Positions 28,636 through 40,830 of a stretch of DNA of 64,000 bases are shown piece by piece. Below the pieces are notes generated by a model. It did no database searches, was not told the DNA's origin, and worked only from the letters and a program-made list of their open reading frames with translations. The translations under genes and the position numbers were made by a program. This stretch comes from Wuchereria bancrofti (Eukaryota; Nematoda; Chromadorea; Rhabditida; Onchocercidae). The stretch lies in NCBI GenBank assembly GCA_005281725.1, contig SSBO01000009.1, forward strand, positions 2,259,983 to 2,323,982, written 5' to 3'. Each line of letters opens with the position of its first letter. Position 1 is the stretch's first letter.

Positions 28636-31600
28636 ATGCTTTTCAAATTACAAATTTCAATTCAATTTTTTTCTTCCTTCATTTTAAATAGTTTTTCTTA
28701 ATTTTCATTTATACAATATACTTAATATTTTTTATATAATTTGAAATACTATTAGTTAACTATAATTTGACATTTATCAAAAATTAAGCAACATATCTCT
28801 CTTTCATCATTATCATCATCATTCTCTCTTTCATCATTACCATCATCACCATCTTTCTCCCTCTTCTTTTTCTCTCTCTCTCTTTTTCTCTGTCTCTCCT
28901 CTCCTTCTTTCTTGTTTTCTGCCCTTTTCCTTGCTGCAAAATTTTAAGCCCAAATTATACTAACATTTTTATTCCAAAACTCGTTTCCCATTTCTTTAGT
29001 ATATACAAAATCAATTCATTCCCTTATAGCTTAGCTTATATACCCAAATGATATTTTCCCATGCTATCTCTTCCTCTTTATTAATTTTTTTATTTCAATT
29101 TTTCTCTTCTTTTTTGCCTTTTTCCCCTAAAAAAAAAAGTTACAACAGTTTATTTCTATTTCATATTAAATACTATTAGTTAATTAAATAAAAATCAAAA
29201 CTTTTTCATATTTTTAAATTATTTTTCAAACATTTTGCTTTGAAAGATAAATTTACAATTATTATCATATTGCAAAATAATATTAATTAATTAATTAACA
29301 AATTGTCTATTATCATAATTTTTCCGTTTTTTTTTCTTTCTTCCGGTTTTCAAAAAAAAAAATAGTAGCGATCACTTTATATTAATTACTGGCTAATAAA
29401 TGCGTCGTTCTTTTTCTTTTGATTGTTTTTTTTTAAATTTTAACTGAAAAATTCTAGTAATTAAATCGTAACAATTATTAACTAATTAATAATTCTAATC
29501 GCTCTAAATCGAAAAACTTTCTTCTTATTTTTGATTATTTTTGAAAAATTATGCCTAAAAATTGTAAAATTATTTTTTATTATAAATAGTAAATGAAGCA
29601 TTTAACACTGGAATTTTTTCCAGTTTTTCGATTATTTTTAAATTTTTTAGCTGAAATAATTAATGAATGAATTATTTAATATGGGAACTTTTCCTGTTTT
29701 TAATTATTTTTGCTTAAAAACTTCAATTATTCTACCTTGCAACTGTTGATAAGGCAATCAATCAATTGATTAGTCAACGTACAACTTTTGCAATTTGTAA
29801 CTGTCTTTAAATTTAAATTTGTCGTCTTGAAATTGTGACAGTCTTATTAAATAACTCTAAAACTTCTCATATTTTTTTAAAGTTTTAGAAGCTTTCATTT
29901 AAAATTGCAAACAATTATACCACATTTGTCGTTTAAGTAATTAATTACAATTGAATGATTTAATTTTTGGTGACAAGCATTTTTGCTTTTTTCTCTTCAT
30001 GCATTTTTTTAATGAAAAAATCATTTTTTAAAGATCATTCCTGTCATTATTATCATTTGCTTACTTCCCTTACAGCTAATTAATTAATTAATTGATGCTA
30101 CAAAAAAATGCAAATTAAAAAGAAAACATGTCAAAAATTTTATTGATTAATAATAAATGGTAAACGTTATAAGCAACGATTATCAATTTTGCGAATTTTA
30201 TTTAGTATTATTAATTGAAACTTTAATTGGAACTTAATTAAAAATTAATTTTAATTTTTGAAGAAAGTAGAGATAGCAATATAGAATGAAAAAGAAATAA
30301 AAAATAGAACAATTTGTTTTATACAATTTTGAAAAAAATTATAAAAATTTTTATTTTGACATTTTATTTCTTTCCAAAAATTGTTAGAGCGTAATGATTG
30401 TTCTTCAAAAAAAAATTTTTTTTTCATTGCAAATGTTTTTTTCTTTTTTCTTTCAAAATAATTTCCATAAGAAATATTTATATGCAGAATGCATTGAAAA
30501 TTAAAAAGGATTTATTGATAAATCAATCGATAAATAAGAAATATTTCAGTGATATAAATAGTTATTCATGATTAATCATTTGATTGTCATTTCAAGAATT
30601 CACTCTAAGTGTTATTGCAACAATTTCTTTTGGTTGTCATCGCAAGAATTTATATTCTCCAACTTATCATTCATTATCTGCCGTTATCATAAGATTACAA
30701 ACCACCAACAATTGCTTTAATTTTACATTTTCGTTATCAAAATTTTTTCAATAAAGTTTTTACAGCTTTTTTTATCACTGATATTGTAACGACAATTTTA
30801 ATAGTAATTCTTACTATTATTATCACTATTATTATTGATTATTATCACAATCATTAATTATTATCATACTAATTGTTATTAATTAATATTATCTAATTAA
30901 CATTGTCTTTTATTATTATCACTATTACTACTGTAACAACGCTGCTATTAGTAATTTTTGATAATGAATATGATATGCATAAATTATTCAAATAATCATA
31001 TAAGCTGATGAATTATTATTAATTATTGACTTATGAATTATTTTGAAATTTTTCTTTCTTCATATTATCAAATTTCATATTTTATTATCAAATTGCATTT
31101 GTTTTAAAATGAAATAAAATTGTTTGTGAAAGAGAATGGTAGAAGAAATAAAAATTAGAATAATTCAACGAGGATGTTAAATTGCACTTAACATTATTTT
31201 CAAATGCATAGCAATGTCTAAAAGTTCTTTTATCCAATGAAATCTTTTCTTTCTGCAACCATTAACAAAAGATATTTGCAATAATATTTTGTTTTCCATT
31301 ATTTTCATCCTAATCAATAGCTTTATTTTTCGTATTTTAATATTAGCATTAAAATTAATTGAATCTTAGAATAAATATTTAATTACATTTCCTCATATGC
31401 TTATTTTTTGGTAATTTTATTTCATTATTTTTTATTTTATTTATTTTTTTTTTTTTTTGAAAAAGATATCTTAGAATTTATATTTGAATATTTTATATAA
31501 TGCAAAAAAATTTTTTTTTTTTATTGTTCAAACAAGCAATAAAATAATTATTTTATATTTATTTCAAGTCTAAAAACGAAAACGAAAAGTAAAAGTGCAT

Positions 31601-31784
31601 TGTATAAAATGACCTTTTTACTTTTTCCGCTTTTTTTTTCATTCATATTTTATTAAGCAAAAAAAAAAGAAAGAAAAAGAGAAAAAAAAAAGTTAACCGG
31701 AAGAACTAACATCAATTCATCCATCATTTTTATTTTCTTAATTGCTAGTATTTCATGAAAATAGTAGCAATTATTATTTTTTTC

Positions 31785-31845
31785 ATACGTATCTGTACGT
31801 GTATATGTGTTTGCGTACGTGCGTGTATGTGTATGTGCTCATTTC
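31785..31845. repeat. Alternating purine-pyrimidine (GT/AC) patch
   Basis: A run dominated by GT, CGTG and TATGTG words (GTACGTGTATATGTGTTTGC and then TACGTGCGTGTATGTG). It is alternating and G-richer than its surroundings, hence capable of Z-DNA. No further evidence of function. Confidence 0.5.
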
Positions 31846-33754
31846 GTACTCATTAAAAATGTGCTCATTAAAATTTTCTCGTAAAAAAAATGTCATATCA
31901 AATTATTGCAACCAATATAATAGCTTTGTTAAGGAAATTAAAGTCACAAGTAAAATTAAAATTTTTGCTGAAAAAATTTATTGCTTTTTGTTTGTTTAGT
32001 AAATTTATTAAATAAATATTCAAATAAATTTACTGAACATTAGTGCAATTTATTCATTTTAATTGTTTGTTCTTAAAAAATTAAAATAATTTATTAAAAT
32101 TACACTCCCCGTTTTTGTTTGCTTTTTCTTTTTACTTTTTGCTTATTTTGAATATTTTACTGAATTGAATTGAATGTTTCATTGAATGTTTTAAAAGCTA
32201 AAATCAGTGGAATTTATAAAGAAAAAGAAGTTGGAAAAAAAAAATGAAAATATATGCATTTTATTTTTATTCTTTTTCTTCAAAAATTTGCTGAACAAAA
32301 ATTATTTATTTCCATTAGAAAAAAAAAGAAAAGCAGAAATAACAATAAAATGTAGTATAGTTGATTCATACGAAAAAATTTTTATAAAATTGCTTTATTT
32401 TTAAATGACGATTTAATCATCAATGATAAATTATTGTTGAAAAAATAAATATGTTATCACTTATATTAGTTATAAAATTTTGATCATGAAATAGGAAATA
32501 ATTGATTAATATTATTAAAGTAAATAAGAAAAAGATGTTAATAAAAAAAAATTAATAATAAAATAAGAATAAACAAGAATAATGCGATAAATTATAAATG
32601 TAAAAATATTAAAATAAAAGAAAATAGTACGTTAATTTGAAAGAAATAAATGTAAAAATATGCAAATTACTATATAAATGTATAAATTAAATAACTAAAA
32701 TACGTAATGTGTAGGTGAGAATAAATAGATAATATATAATTATAATTAAATTGAATGAAACATATAATTAGGTGACGTATATGAACGAATTTAGATAAAT
32801 AATATTTAATTAAATAAAATGGGAAGAAATGAGAACTTCTCATACATTTTTGCATTATATAATTTATTTAAAAAATAATCTTTGATATTTCAAACTAATA
32901 CTTAAATACTTTCATCTGACATCATGAAAATGCGTTATTTGTTGTATTCTTCCAAAAAAAAAAATGTTAATTTTTTTGAAATATTTAATTTGAAGTTTTC
33001 GATATAATATTTTATTGATTTAAAAAGAAAAAATAAACTTTCAAATTTCATCAAATTTCAGTGTAAACTAGAAGGATAACGAAAAGTGAAGGTTTTTTTT
33101 TCTTTTTGCTAGTATAAAAAGACAAATTTTAAAACAGAGAAAGAAATGAGAATTTTAAAATTTAAATTTATTTGAGCTAATTTCTTCCTAGATTATTTGA
33201 TAAATTATCATTTATACATTTTTATTTGTAATTTGATAAGATTAATTGATAACATTATTGTTGCTACTACAATATTATACTATAATTATTATTATTATAA
33301 ATTATTATTAGCATAAAAATTTCACTAAAATATGAAAAAAGAAAAAAAAAAGAATGTGTTGAGCAATATCATTAATTGATGTTCAAATTTTCAAAAATAA
33401 TAACAAAATTGCTGAAATATTAGCAACAATAATTGCGAGCAAAAAAAAAAAGAAAATAAATTTTGAATTTAAAATTTAAACAAAAATTTGATATGAATAG
33501 AAAATTTTTTTTTTTTATAGCTGAACAGCAGATATTATCTCTTTATCATCCTGTTTTTATCACTAAAAATAACATTTCATTTCCTCTTCAATCTTTAATT
33601 CCCTTCGTTTTCTTTTTCTTTCTCTTTTCTTCCTATTTATCAGTCTTTCCTCAATTTTTCCACAGATTAAACGATCTATCTTTTTTGTCAGCAAGCATTT
33701 GTTATGTTAAAGTTAAAATTTGTTTTTTCTTTTCCCATTTCATTTTCACTAAAT

Positions 33755-33973
33755 AACTGTAACATTTAAAGTTAAAAAATTTTTTTCAATTTTTATATTT
33801 TATTAATTCAATGATTGATTAAATTTAAATTTAAATAGCTGTAACACTTAAAGTTGAAAGTTTTCTATATTTTATTAATTCAATTATTAATCAAATTTAA
33901 ATTTAAATAACTGTAACATTTAAAGTTGAAAAATTTTTTTCAATTTTTATATTTTATTAATTCAATGATTTAT
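33755..33973. repeat. Tandem repeat of about 72-82 bp, 2.8 copies
   Basis: Copies begin at about 33755, 33837 and 33909 with AACTGTAACATTTAAAGTT or AGCTGTAACACTTAAAGTT, then TATATTTTATTAATTCAAT and TTAAATTTAAATTTAAATA. The middle copy lacks the ATTTTTTTTCAATTTTT segment. Confidence 0.75.
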
Positions 33974-34831
33974 TAGATATATCGATTTTAACTAAATTTT
34001 GCTAATGCATTTAATTCTGTTAATTTATATACTATTCTTTTTCTTTTTGATTCCTTTTGGCATTTTTTTTTGCTGAAATTTAAAATTATTACATTTTTAT
34101 TCTTTTAAATGGCTAATGTAATAGCAGGCATAATAATTGCAACGAAATTAGAAAAATGCATTTAATTTCATCAATTTTAATAATGTTCCTTTTTTTGTAC
34201 CCAATCTTTCTTCTTTTTTTTTTTGATTTAAAATTATTTCATTTTGATTTTGTTAAATGCAACATTCATAGAAGCATTTTATGACTATAAATAAGCACTT
34301 ACAATTTAATTTTTTTTAAAAAATAAATTTCTATCCATTTAAAATTGATAATAGCAGTTTTTAATCAAATATTCAATTATTATTATAAATTAAAATATCC
34401 TATAATAACTATTGGTTACATTTTTAAAAATAAATAAAATCAAATAATTGTTTATTTTTTCTTTTTTTTTTTCATTTCCTAGAATTCATTTTGTGATCTG
34501 TTTGCTCTTCTTGTATATTACAAATTATTTTAATAATTACAATTAATGAGGAAAGGAAAAAAAATTAATTTTTAATTTTTATTTTTGTCATTCGCTTTTT
34601 TTTTTTTCAAATAAACTTTAAGACAACTTTTGCCTCATTTATCTCTTTCCTTCTCTTCCGTGTTCTTTGTTCCTCTCTCTCTCATTTCCCTCTTTTTTCT
34701 CTTTGTTTCTTGCTTTAAAAATGATTTCTCTAACAATTTTGCTTATTTTAAACAAAATTTTATTATATAGCAAATTGTAAATTCAAAAGAAAAGAAAAAA
34801 AGAAATACTTTATTTGAATTTATTTGAATTT

Positions 34832-34844
34832 TTTTTTCTTGCAG
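34832..34844 (+). promoter_or_regulatory. Splice acceptor abutting the F-box gene start codon
   Basis: A pyrimidine tract ending TTTTCTTGCAG is followed directly by ATG at 34845. In nematodes an acceptor immediately before the initiator codon is typical of spliced-leader trans-splicing, though an upstream non-coding exon joined by cis-splicing would look the same. Confidence 0.5.
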
Positions 34845-37403
34845 ATGCCATCATTGAAAGAATTTTTTGAGAACAATGTTCATCGGTTGCAACGACGAAT
34901 TGGTGGTGAAACATTAATTTTATCATTAAAAAAGAAAAAATCATCGTCAGTTTATTCCGGAAATTGTTATCAATTTACGGATGAAATATGGTACATTTTT
35001 TTTTTTATTTTATCATTTATTATCAGTGCAATAATATACTGTGGAAAATATAAGTTATTTATTGATTAAATTAACAAATTGCTTTTTTTGCTCTCTTTTT
35101 TTTGCATGAAAATAATCGTTATTTATTATTTAATTATTATTATCATTATCATTAGAAATGACATTCCCATTATTGTTATCATAATTATAATCATTATTAT
35201 TATCATCGTCATTACCATCATATTTATCACTATACTAATTATTATCATTAATTATTATTGGTATTGTATTAGCATTAACAACTATTATTTTTGATTATTA
35301 TTTAATTAATATTATCATTATTACTATTATTGTAAATAATTTAAAAATATAAAATATTAATTTAATTTCTTTTTTTTTTGTTTTCTTAATAAAAGTAAAT
35401 TGTTTTTTCCTTTTTTTTTTTAAAGGAATGCTATATTTACTCAATGTTCACCATTCGATTTATACTTATGGCGTCGTGTAAACAAAAATTTTAAACGTTT
35501 AATTGATAGCCGTTTTAACAATATCCTTTATTTATATGCTGATCGAAGGAATATTGCTTCAATGTTAGGCCAAGAAAGTATTAATGACGGTTAGAATTTG
35601 TTGTATTTGAAACGAAAACAAATTTTAATTTAATCAAATTTTAACCTATTATCAATTGAATTATTTATAAGAATTTTAGAAATGATAAAAAGAATATATC
35701 AATTTTTTTGTCATAACTGTTTTATATCAATAACGAAATAATTACAGTGCTTGCAAGAATGAACAAAATTTAAAACAAAATAAAATAAACGAATAAAAAT
35801 TAAACTTATTTAGGGATTTCGATTCTAAATTTTTGATTTATCAAATTTTCTCAACTGTACTTTTTCTTTTATTCTACTTATTTATTACATTTTCCAATAA
35901 TTATTCATAAACAATAGAAGAATTGATTGCTTTTTATCCTTTTTTAAATTAACTTTTCTCATCAAATAAATTAATTGAATTAAACTTGTTTAAGTATTTT
36001 TTCATTATCATTAAAAAACTTTTTTATTTTGCTAATTTTTAAATAAATTAGAAATTTATTTAGGTAATTTTTATCGACATCATAGTGCGCAAATATTGCT
36101 AAGCTTAGACAATCATAGCGCTATGTTTATTGTCCATGAAAGATGGACACCAAAAGATATCAGTAAATTATTTCAAGCAATTCAACTATTAGCACCATCG
36201 ATACGAAATGTTTCGGTAAATATATCAAAATTAATTTTATTTTATAATGAAATTATTGTTTACAACTAATATTTATTATCGTTACTGTTATTATTATTAA
36301 TTATTATTATTGTGATTATAATTATTATTATTAATCAGCTTGATATGGGAATTGTTGAATTGATCACAGCTGGCTTATCAAGCATGGATTTTAATCGATG
36401 GCACACTTTTCAATGTTATTTGAAAACGTTAGATGGACAAGCTGCTGAAGATTCCGTACATATACAATGTATACCATCTACCTGTCAAAAGACATTTTTT
36501 CCAAATGTCACTGAGGTTACAGTTCATTAATTAATTTAGTAATTAATTCATTTATTTACAATCTAATATAATTATATTCAATTTCGACTTCAATAATTCT
36601 TTATTATTATTATTATTTTATTGTTTATTATTACTGTTACTATTACTATTATTATGATAATCACAATATTTTTAAAAAATTATTATTATTACGATAATAA
36701 TATAAGCTTACATGGGAATAAAACCTAGTTTTCTTTTTTTATTTTTCATTTTTTTTTTTTTTTGATTTTTCATTTCTATCTTTATATGCGTGTTTAAAAT
36801 CTTGTTTATATTGGAAAAAAGATTTTTTTTTTTATTCGAAAAATTGAATTCTTTTTTACTTAAGTATTAAATGTTGAAAATATTATGATTAAATTAATTC
36901 TTAAACCAAAAAACATTTTTTTTTGTTTCTTCTTTTAAAATAAAAAAATGTCATATTAATTAATTTTTCAATATTTGAAAATAGTTTTTAATTAAAAAAA
37001 TCGAAGCAATCAATCAATTAATACTTCAATATTAATCAATTAATTTTATTTTTGATTAATTTTACATCTTTTTTCTTTCATAACAAAATTTTTTCAGCAA
37101 ATGAAAAAAGAAAAAACAAGAAAAAGACATTTTCAGTTTACGGTTCAAATTGGTGAGCGTGACTATTCGGCATTAACACGTTTGATGGATTATTCGGTTG
37201 ATGCTCAAACGCTTTTTTCGCTTGATAAAATTGAACTCTTTCGTGTACATTTCATTTCTACCATTGAAACACAATTACGTGGTTCGTGTTTTACGCAAGA
37301 AGAACGATTTTCTAGGAAGCGAACATCGAAACATTTGCAAAATTTCAAAAAATGGATTGGTACAGCTAATTTAGGCGAACGATACTGTCAACAATACTCA
37401 TAA
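34845..37403 (+). CDS. F-box-like protein of 314 residues
   Basis: Exons 34845-34990, 35426-35589, 36064-36215, 36339-36515 and 37098-37403 join in phase with GT-AG introns, giving 314 residues and a TAA stop. Residues about 44-82 (FTDEIWNAIFTQCSPFDLYL, then WRRVNKNFKRLIDSRF) match the F-box pattern: an acidic LPDEI-like start, a hydrophobic helix, a SPxDL turn and an R-V-N/C-K-x-F/W-x-x-L-I end. F-box proteins dock substrates to SKP1-cullin ubiquitin ligases; that role is inferred from this motif alone. The N-terminal 40 residues are basic. The rest (LFQAIQLLAPSIRNVSLDMG and a Lys/Arg-rich last exon) matches no family I recognise, with no clear leucine-rich or WD repeats. The last codons QQYS-stop lie within the first copy of the 31-bp tandem repeat that follows. 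Exon structure is well supported; function is moderate. Confidence 0.75.
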
Positions 37404-37497
37404 TTACTGATAAAATTATCAATAATACTCATAACTACTGATAAAATTATCAGCAATACTCATAATTACTCATAAAATTATCAACAATACTCATAAA
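37389..37497. repeat. 31-bp tandem repeat, 3.6 copies, overlapping the F-box stop codon
   Basis: Copies start at 37389, 37420, 37451 and 37482 (last partial), each CAACAATACTCATAATTACT followed by GATAAAATTAT with a few substitutions. The first copy supplies the last four sense codons and the TAA of the F-box-like gene; the others lie in its 3' untranslated region. Confidence 0.85.
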
Positions 37498-40261
37498 TAT
37501 ACCTTTTTTTCTAAAAAAAAAAAGAAGAAATTGAAAAAAGAAAAGAAAATTATTTTCTTTTCTTTTATCATTTTTTATATCTTTATTAACTAATAACCTA
37601 CAGCAACTTATTTATTTTTTTTTTCATTTTTCTTTTTTGGAATTTTCATTAAAAATTTAAATTACACCATTTTCTGTATTAATTTAAATGAAATTACTTC
37701 TTGGAAATTGTAATTTGTTTCAATATAAAATGTAGTTTTTAATGTAAAATTTTCATTTTTTGAATGTAATAATTTCTTGAATTTTTTTTCTTTTTTAAAC
37801 GAATTATAAATTTTTTTTCCTGAAAAAGCAGTTTTGAAATTCAATTTAAAATAATGCAAGTGATTTATAGGGGAATTTAAAAGAATTTCACATTAACTTT
37901 TTAATTATAAATGTATTTGAAATTACCGCTATGTATAACAAATGGATGTAATGATTAAATGAATGCATATTTTCAACCTTATCGATATTTTTAAATTAAA
38001 CTATCTATTATCAATTCTGTACAATTTTCAGTAACTGTTAATTTGAATTTTTTTCTTCTTTATTTAAATTTAATTTCGAATTATTGTAATTGGTTATTTA
38101 TGTTTTATTTTTCCATCTCATATTCTTGAATAGTCTTTTGATAAAAAATATTTTCGAACAATTTTCTGACAAAGAAAGGAAGAAAAAATGAATGCAATAA
38201 TACTCAAACAAATAATTATTATTACAACTTTTACCGAAGAAAAGACAACAAAGAGCCTCAAAACACTTTTTTATTAATTTTTTAATTTAAATATTACTCA
38301 TTTTACTTACGAGTATTTTTTATTATTAATAAATTGAATCGGTGTAAGATTTGAAACAAATAAAGTCAAAACAAAAAAAAAATGTAATAATAATAGTATA
38401 TATGAAATAAAGATAAGTTTTGTAAATTAGTAATTAATTATGTGTAAAAAGATTTAAACAAACAAAATAATTCAGCCGTACAAACTAAAAATACAATAAA
38501 ATTGAATGAAAGTAAAGCATCTTTTCTGTTTATGTTTTTTTCTTTTTTTTTTGTTTTCTCTTAAAAATGAATGAAATAACTTTGTCACAAAAATGTTTTA
38601 TTATGAGCATAAAATTGAAATAACCTTCTAATTTTTTTTTTTTGCAAATTTTTAAAGTTTTATTTACTGACCTAAGCAAATCATAGATGTTTAAATTTTA
38701 TTATCTCATTAATTACTCATTCATTAAGGCTAATTAACCACTTTAACAACAATATTTTCTCCTTGTAAACACAATAAAAAGCGAATAAATTTCAATGAAA
38801 ATTTGCTCTGCAATATTGTAAAACAATTTCTACAAAAAAAGAAATAAAAAAATTAAAATTAATTAAAACTGTCAATCAAAAATGATAACGAAATCATTAT
38901 AATTGATAATTTCAATCAGCATATGATTTCGTAAAAAATAAAACTCAAAAGTTTTCATTAAATCATTAATTTATGCGTAAGTAGAAATTATAAGATAAAT
39001 AAATTAGCGTTTATAAGTAAATATGAATGAGTTTACAATTTTTTCTAGAATAAAATAAAATTTTACCAATCGTTTTAAACATCAAAATTATGTAAAAATA
39101 AAGTAAAAAATATGTTACAGATATATACCGCTTTACTAATAAAATTAAAAAATCAAAATTCCATAAATAAAAATTAACAATTATGCAATTAATTTTCTAA
39201 AATGTAATTAGTATCAATTCAGTTTGCGCATTTTACACTGACATTACTTAGGTACCAATAAATTATAAAACTTTTAAAGCTCAAATTTTGTGAATTTAAA
39301 ATTGATTGCTTAAAAATTTTTAAATTTCTATCATCAAATAATTGCCATCTTTCTTTTTTGTTTGCGCAAAAGTTTGGTCTTAATTAGAATGCGCTTAGCA
39401 TTCAAGACCTTTTGTGTGACAACAAAAACATTTAGTTGAACAAAAACTCAAATTATTTATCGAGTTATTTACAATGATAACAGTGCAAATCATAGAAATT
39501 CAAAATGAAGTGAAAATAAAAAACTGAAATTGAAAACAAAAAAGTAAAAAAAAATTAAATGAGAAATAAATCTTTGATTAAAAAATTCTAAAAGGTTAAA
39601 AATTCTAAAAGATAGACCAAAAGTATAATAATGACGGAGTAGAAGCATTACAACTGAAATAGCACGAAGAAAATTTTCACAAATTCATTAATTTAACTTT
39701 TGAAGCTTTTCTGATATTTGACCTTTCAAAGGTAAGCTGAATTTCGAATATTTTCATTACAATAAATTAAAATTTAATGATAATATAGAAGAGAAACACT
39801 AATCGGTAAAAAATAATAATCCAGTGTAATTTCGCTTCTTCTCCAAATAAAATTTAATAAAATCTCAGGAATAATGTTCTAGTTAGTTGAAATTATTCAA
39901 ATCAAAGAAAGTTCGACTTTTTCTTGCATTTCTTTTTTTTGTATAATATTTTACACAAATTTTATTAAATTTAACCGAAAAATTAAGCAAAATCAGATGA
40001 AATCGAAGAAAAAGGTAAATAATTTGAGATTAGTTTTAACATTTTAATCATAAACAGTAAATTAAAAGAAACTGAAAGGAAAGATAGTGAAGAAAGAAAA
40101 AATCCTAATCGATCTTAATTCAAACTGTCTTTTAATCTCGGCGGTATTGGTGAATTTATGACAAATCCGCTTATAAAAATTATGATATTAGAAATGATTT
40201 CTTTGCATAATAATAAGAAAACATAAATATATTGGCGACTACAATTTCATAGTCAATCTAC
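37498..40261. other. Intergenic stretch between F-box gene and satellite
   Basis: No coding exon or RNA gene recognised. A/T-rich DNA with poly-T tracts; the F-box gene's poly(A) site should lie near the left end but no single hexamer stands out. Sequence just before 40262 does not resemble the satellite unit, so the array edge is fairly sharp. Confidence 0.5.
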
Positions 40262-40286
40262 CCTAAATTATTTTCCATATTATACG

Positions 40287-40512
40287 TGTATTACTCTAAA
40301 TTACTCCCCATATTACACGTGTATTAGTCTAAATTACTCTCCATATTATACGTGTATTACTCTAAATTACTCCCCATATTACACGTGTATTAGTCTAAAT
40401 TACTCTCCATATTATACGTGTATTACTCTAAATTACTCCCCATATTACACGTGTATTAGTCTAAATTACTCTCCATATTATACGTGTATTACTCTAAATT
40501 ACTCCCCATATT
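40287..40512. repeat. Left-edge higher-order (66-bp dimer) part of the satellite
   Basis: At the left edge units alternate strictly between a TATACGTG/TTACTC/CTCCCCA form and a TACACGTG/TTAGTC/CTCTCCA form, so the real period is 66 bp for about 3.5 cycles. The TATACGTG form is not seen elsewhere in the array, which makes this a local edge subfamily. Confidence 0.75.
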
Positions 40513-40579
40513 ACACGTGTATTACTCTAAATTACTCCCCATATTACACGTGTATTACTCTAAATTACTCTCCATATTA

Positions 40580-40830
40580 CACGTGTTCATACCTATTAAC
40601 GTTTCTAAATTACTCCCATACTGTTACTTATTATCCCTTACATGTATCTTAATTACTCCCTTAAGTGATTACTCTAAATTCTCCATATTACACGTGTATT
40701 ATTATTTCCCAATACAGTATTACTCTAATTCTCCCATATTACACGTGTATTACTCTAAATTACTCCCCATTTTACCTAATTACTCCATACACGTGATTCC
40801 TAATTACTCCATACAGTATTACTCTCTCCC
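40580..40830. repeat. Scrambled satellite segment
   Basis: The regular period is lost: pieces of the unit (CTAAATTACT, ATTACACGTGTATTA) are separated by many small deletions and insertions over about 250 bases, then perfect periodicity resumes. A shorter lesion of the same kind lies at 44757-44800. Frequent single-base indels amid otherwise uniform repeats suggest consensus error or gap filling rather than true divergence. Confidence 0.6.

Larger units (their letters stand above)
17254..34844. other. Gene-poor stretch of about 17.6 kb
   Basis: No coding exon with recognisable protein sequence, no tRNA or rRNA signature and no transposase were seen on either strand. Open frames here are short and encode Lys/Asn/Phe/Ile homopolymer-like strings. 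The stretch holds poly-A and poly-T tracts, CT and CAA microsatellites, three small tandem repeats, one assembly-type duplication and one strong inverted repeat, each listed separately. The missing first exon of the phosphatase gene probably lies near its left end. Confidence 0.5.

Noticed and set aside
28499..28687. Poly-threonine open frame
   Set aside because: Direct translation of a CAA/CGA microsatellite.
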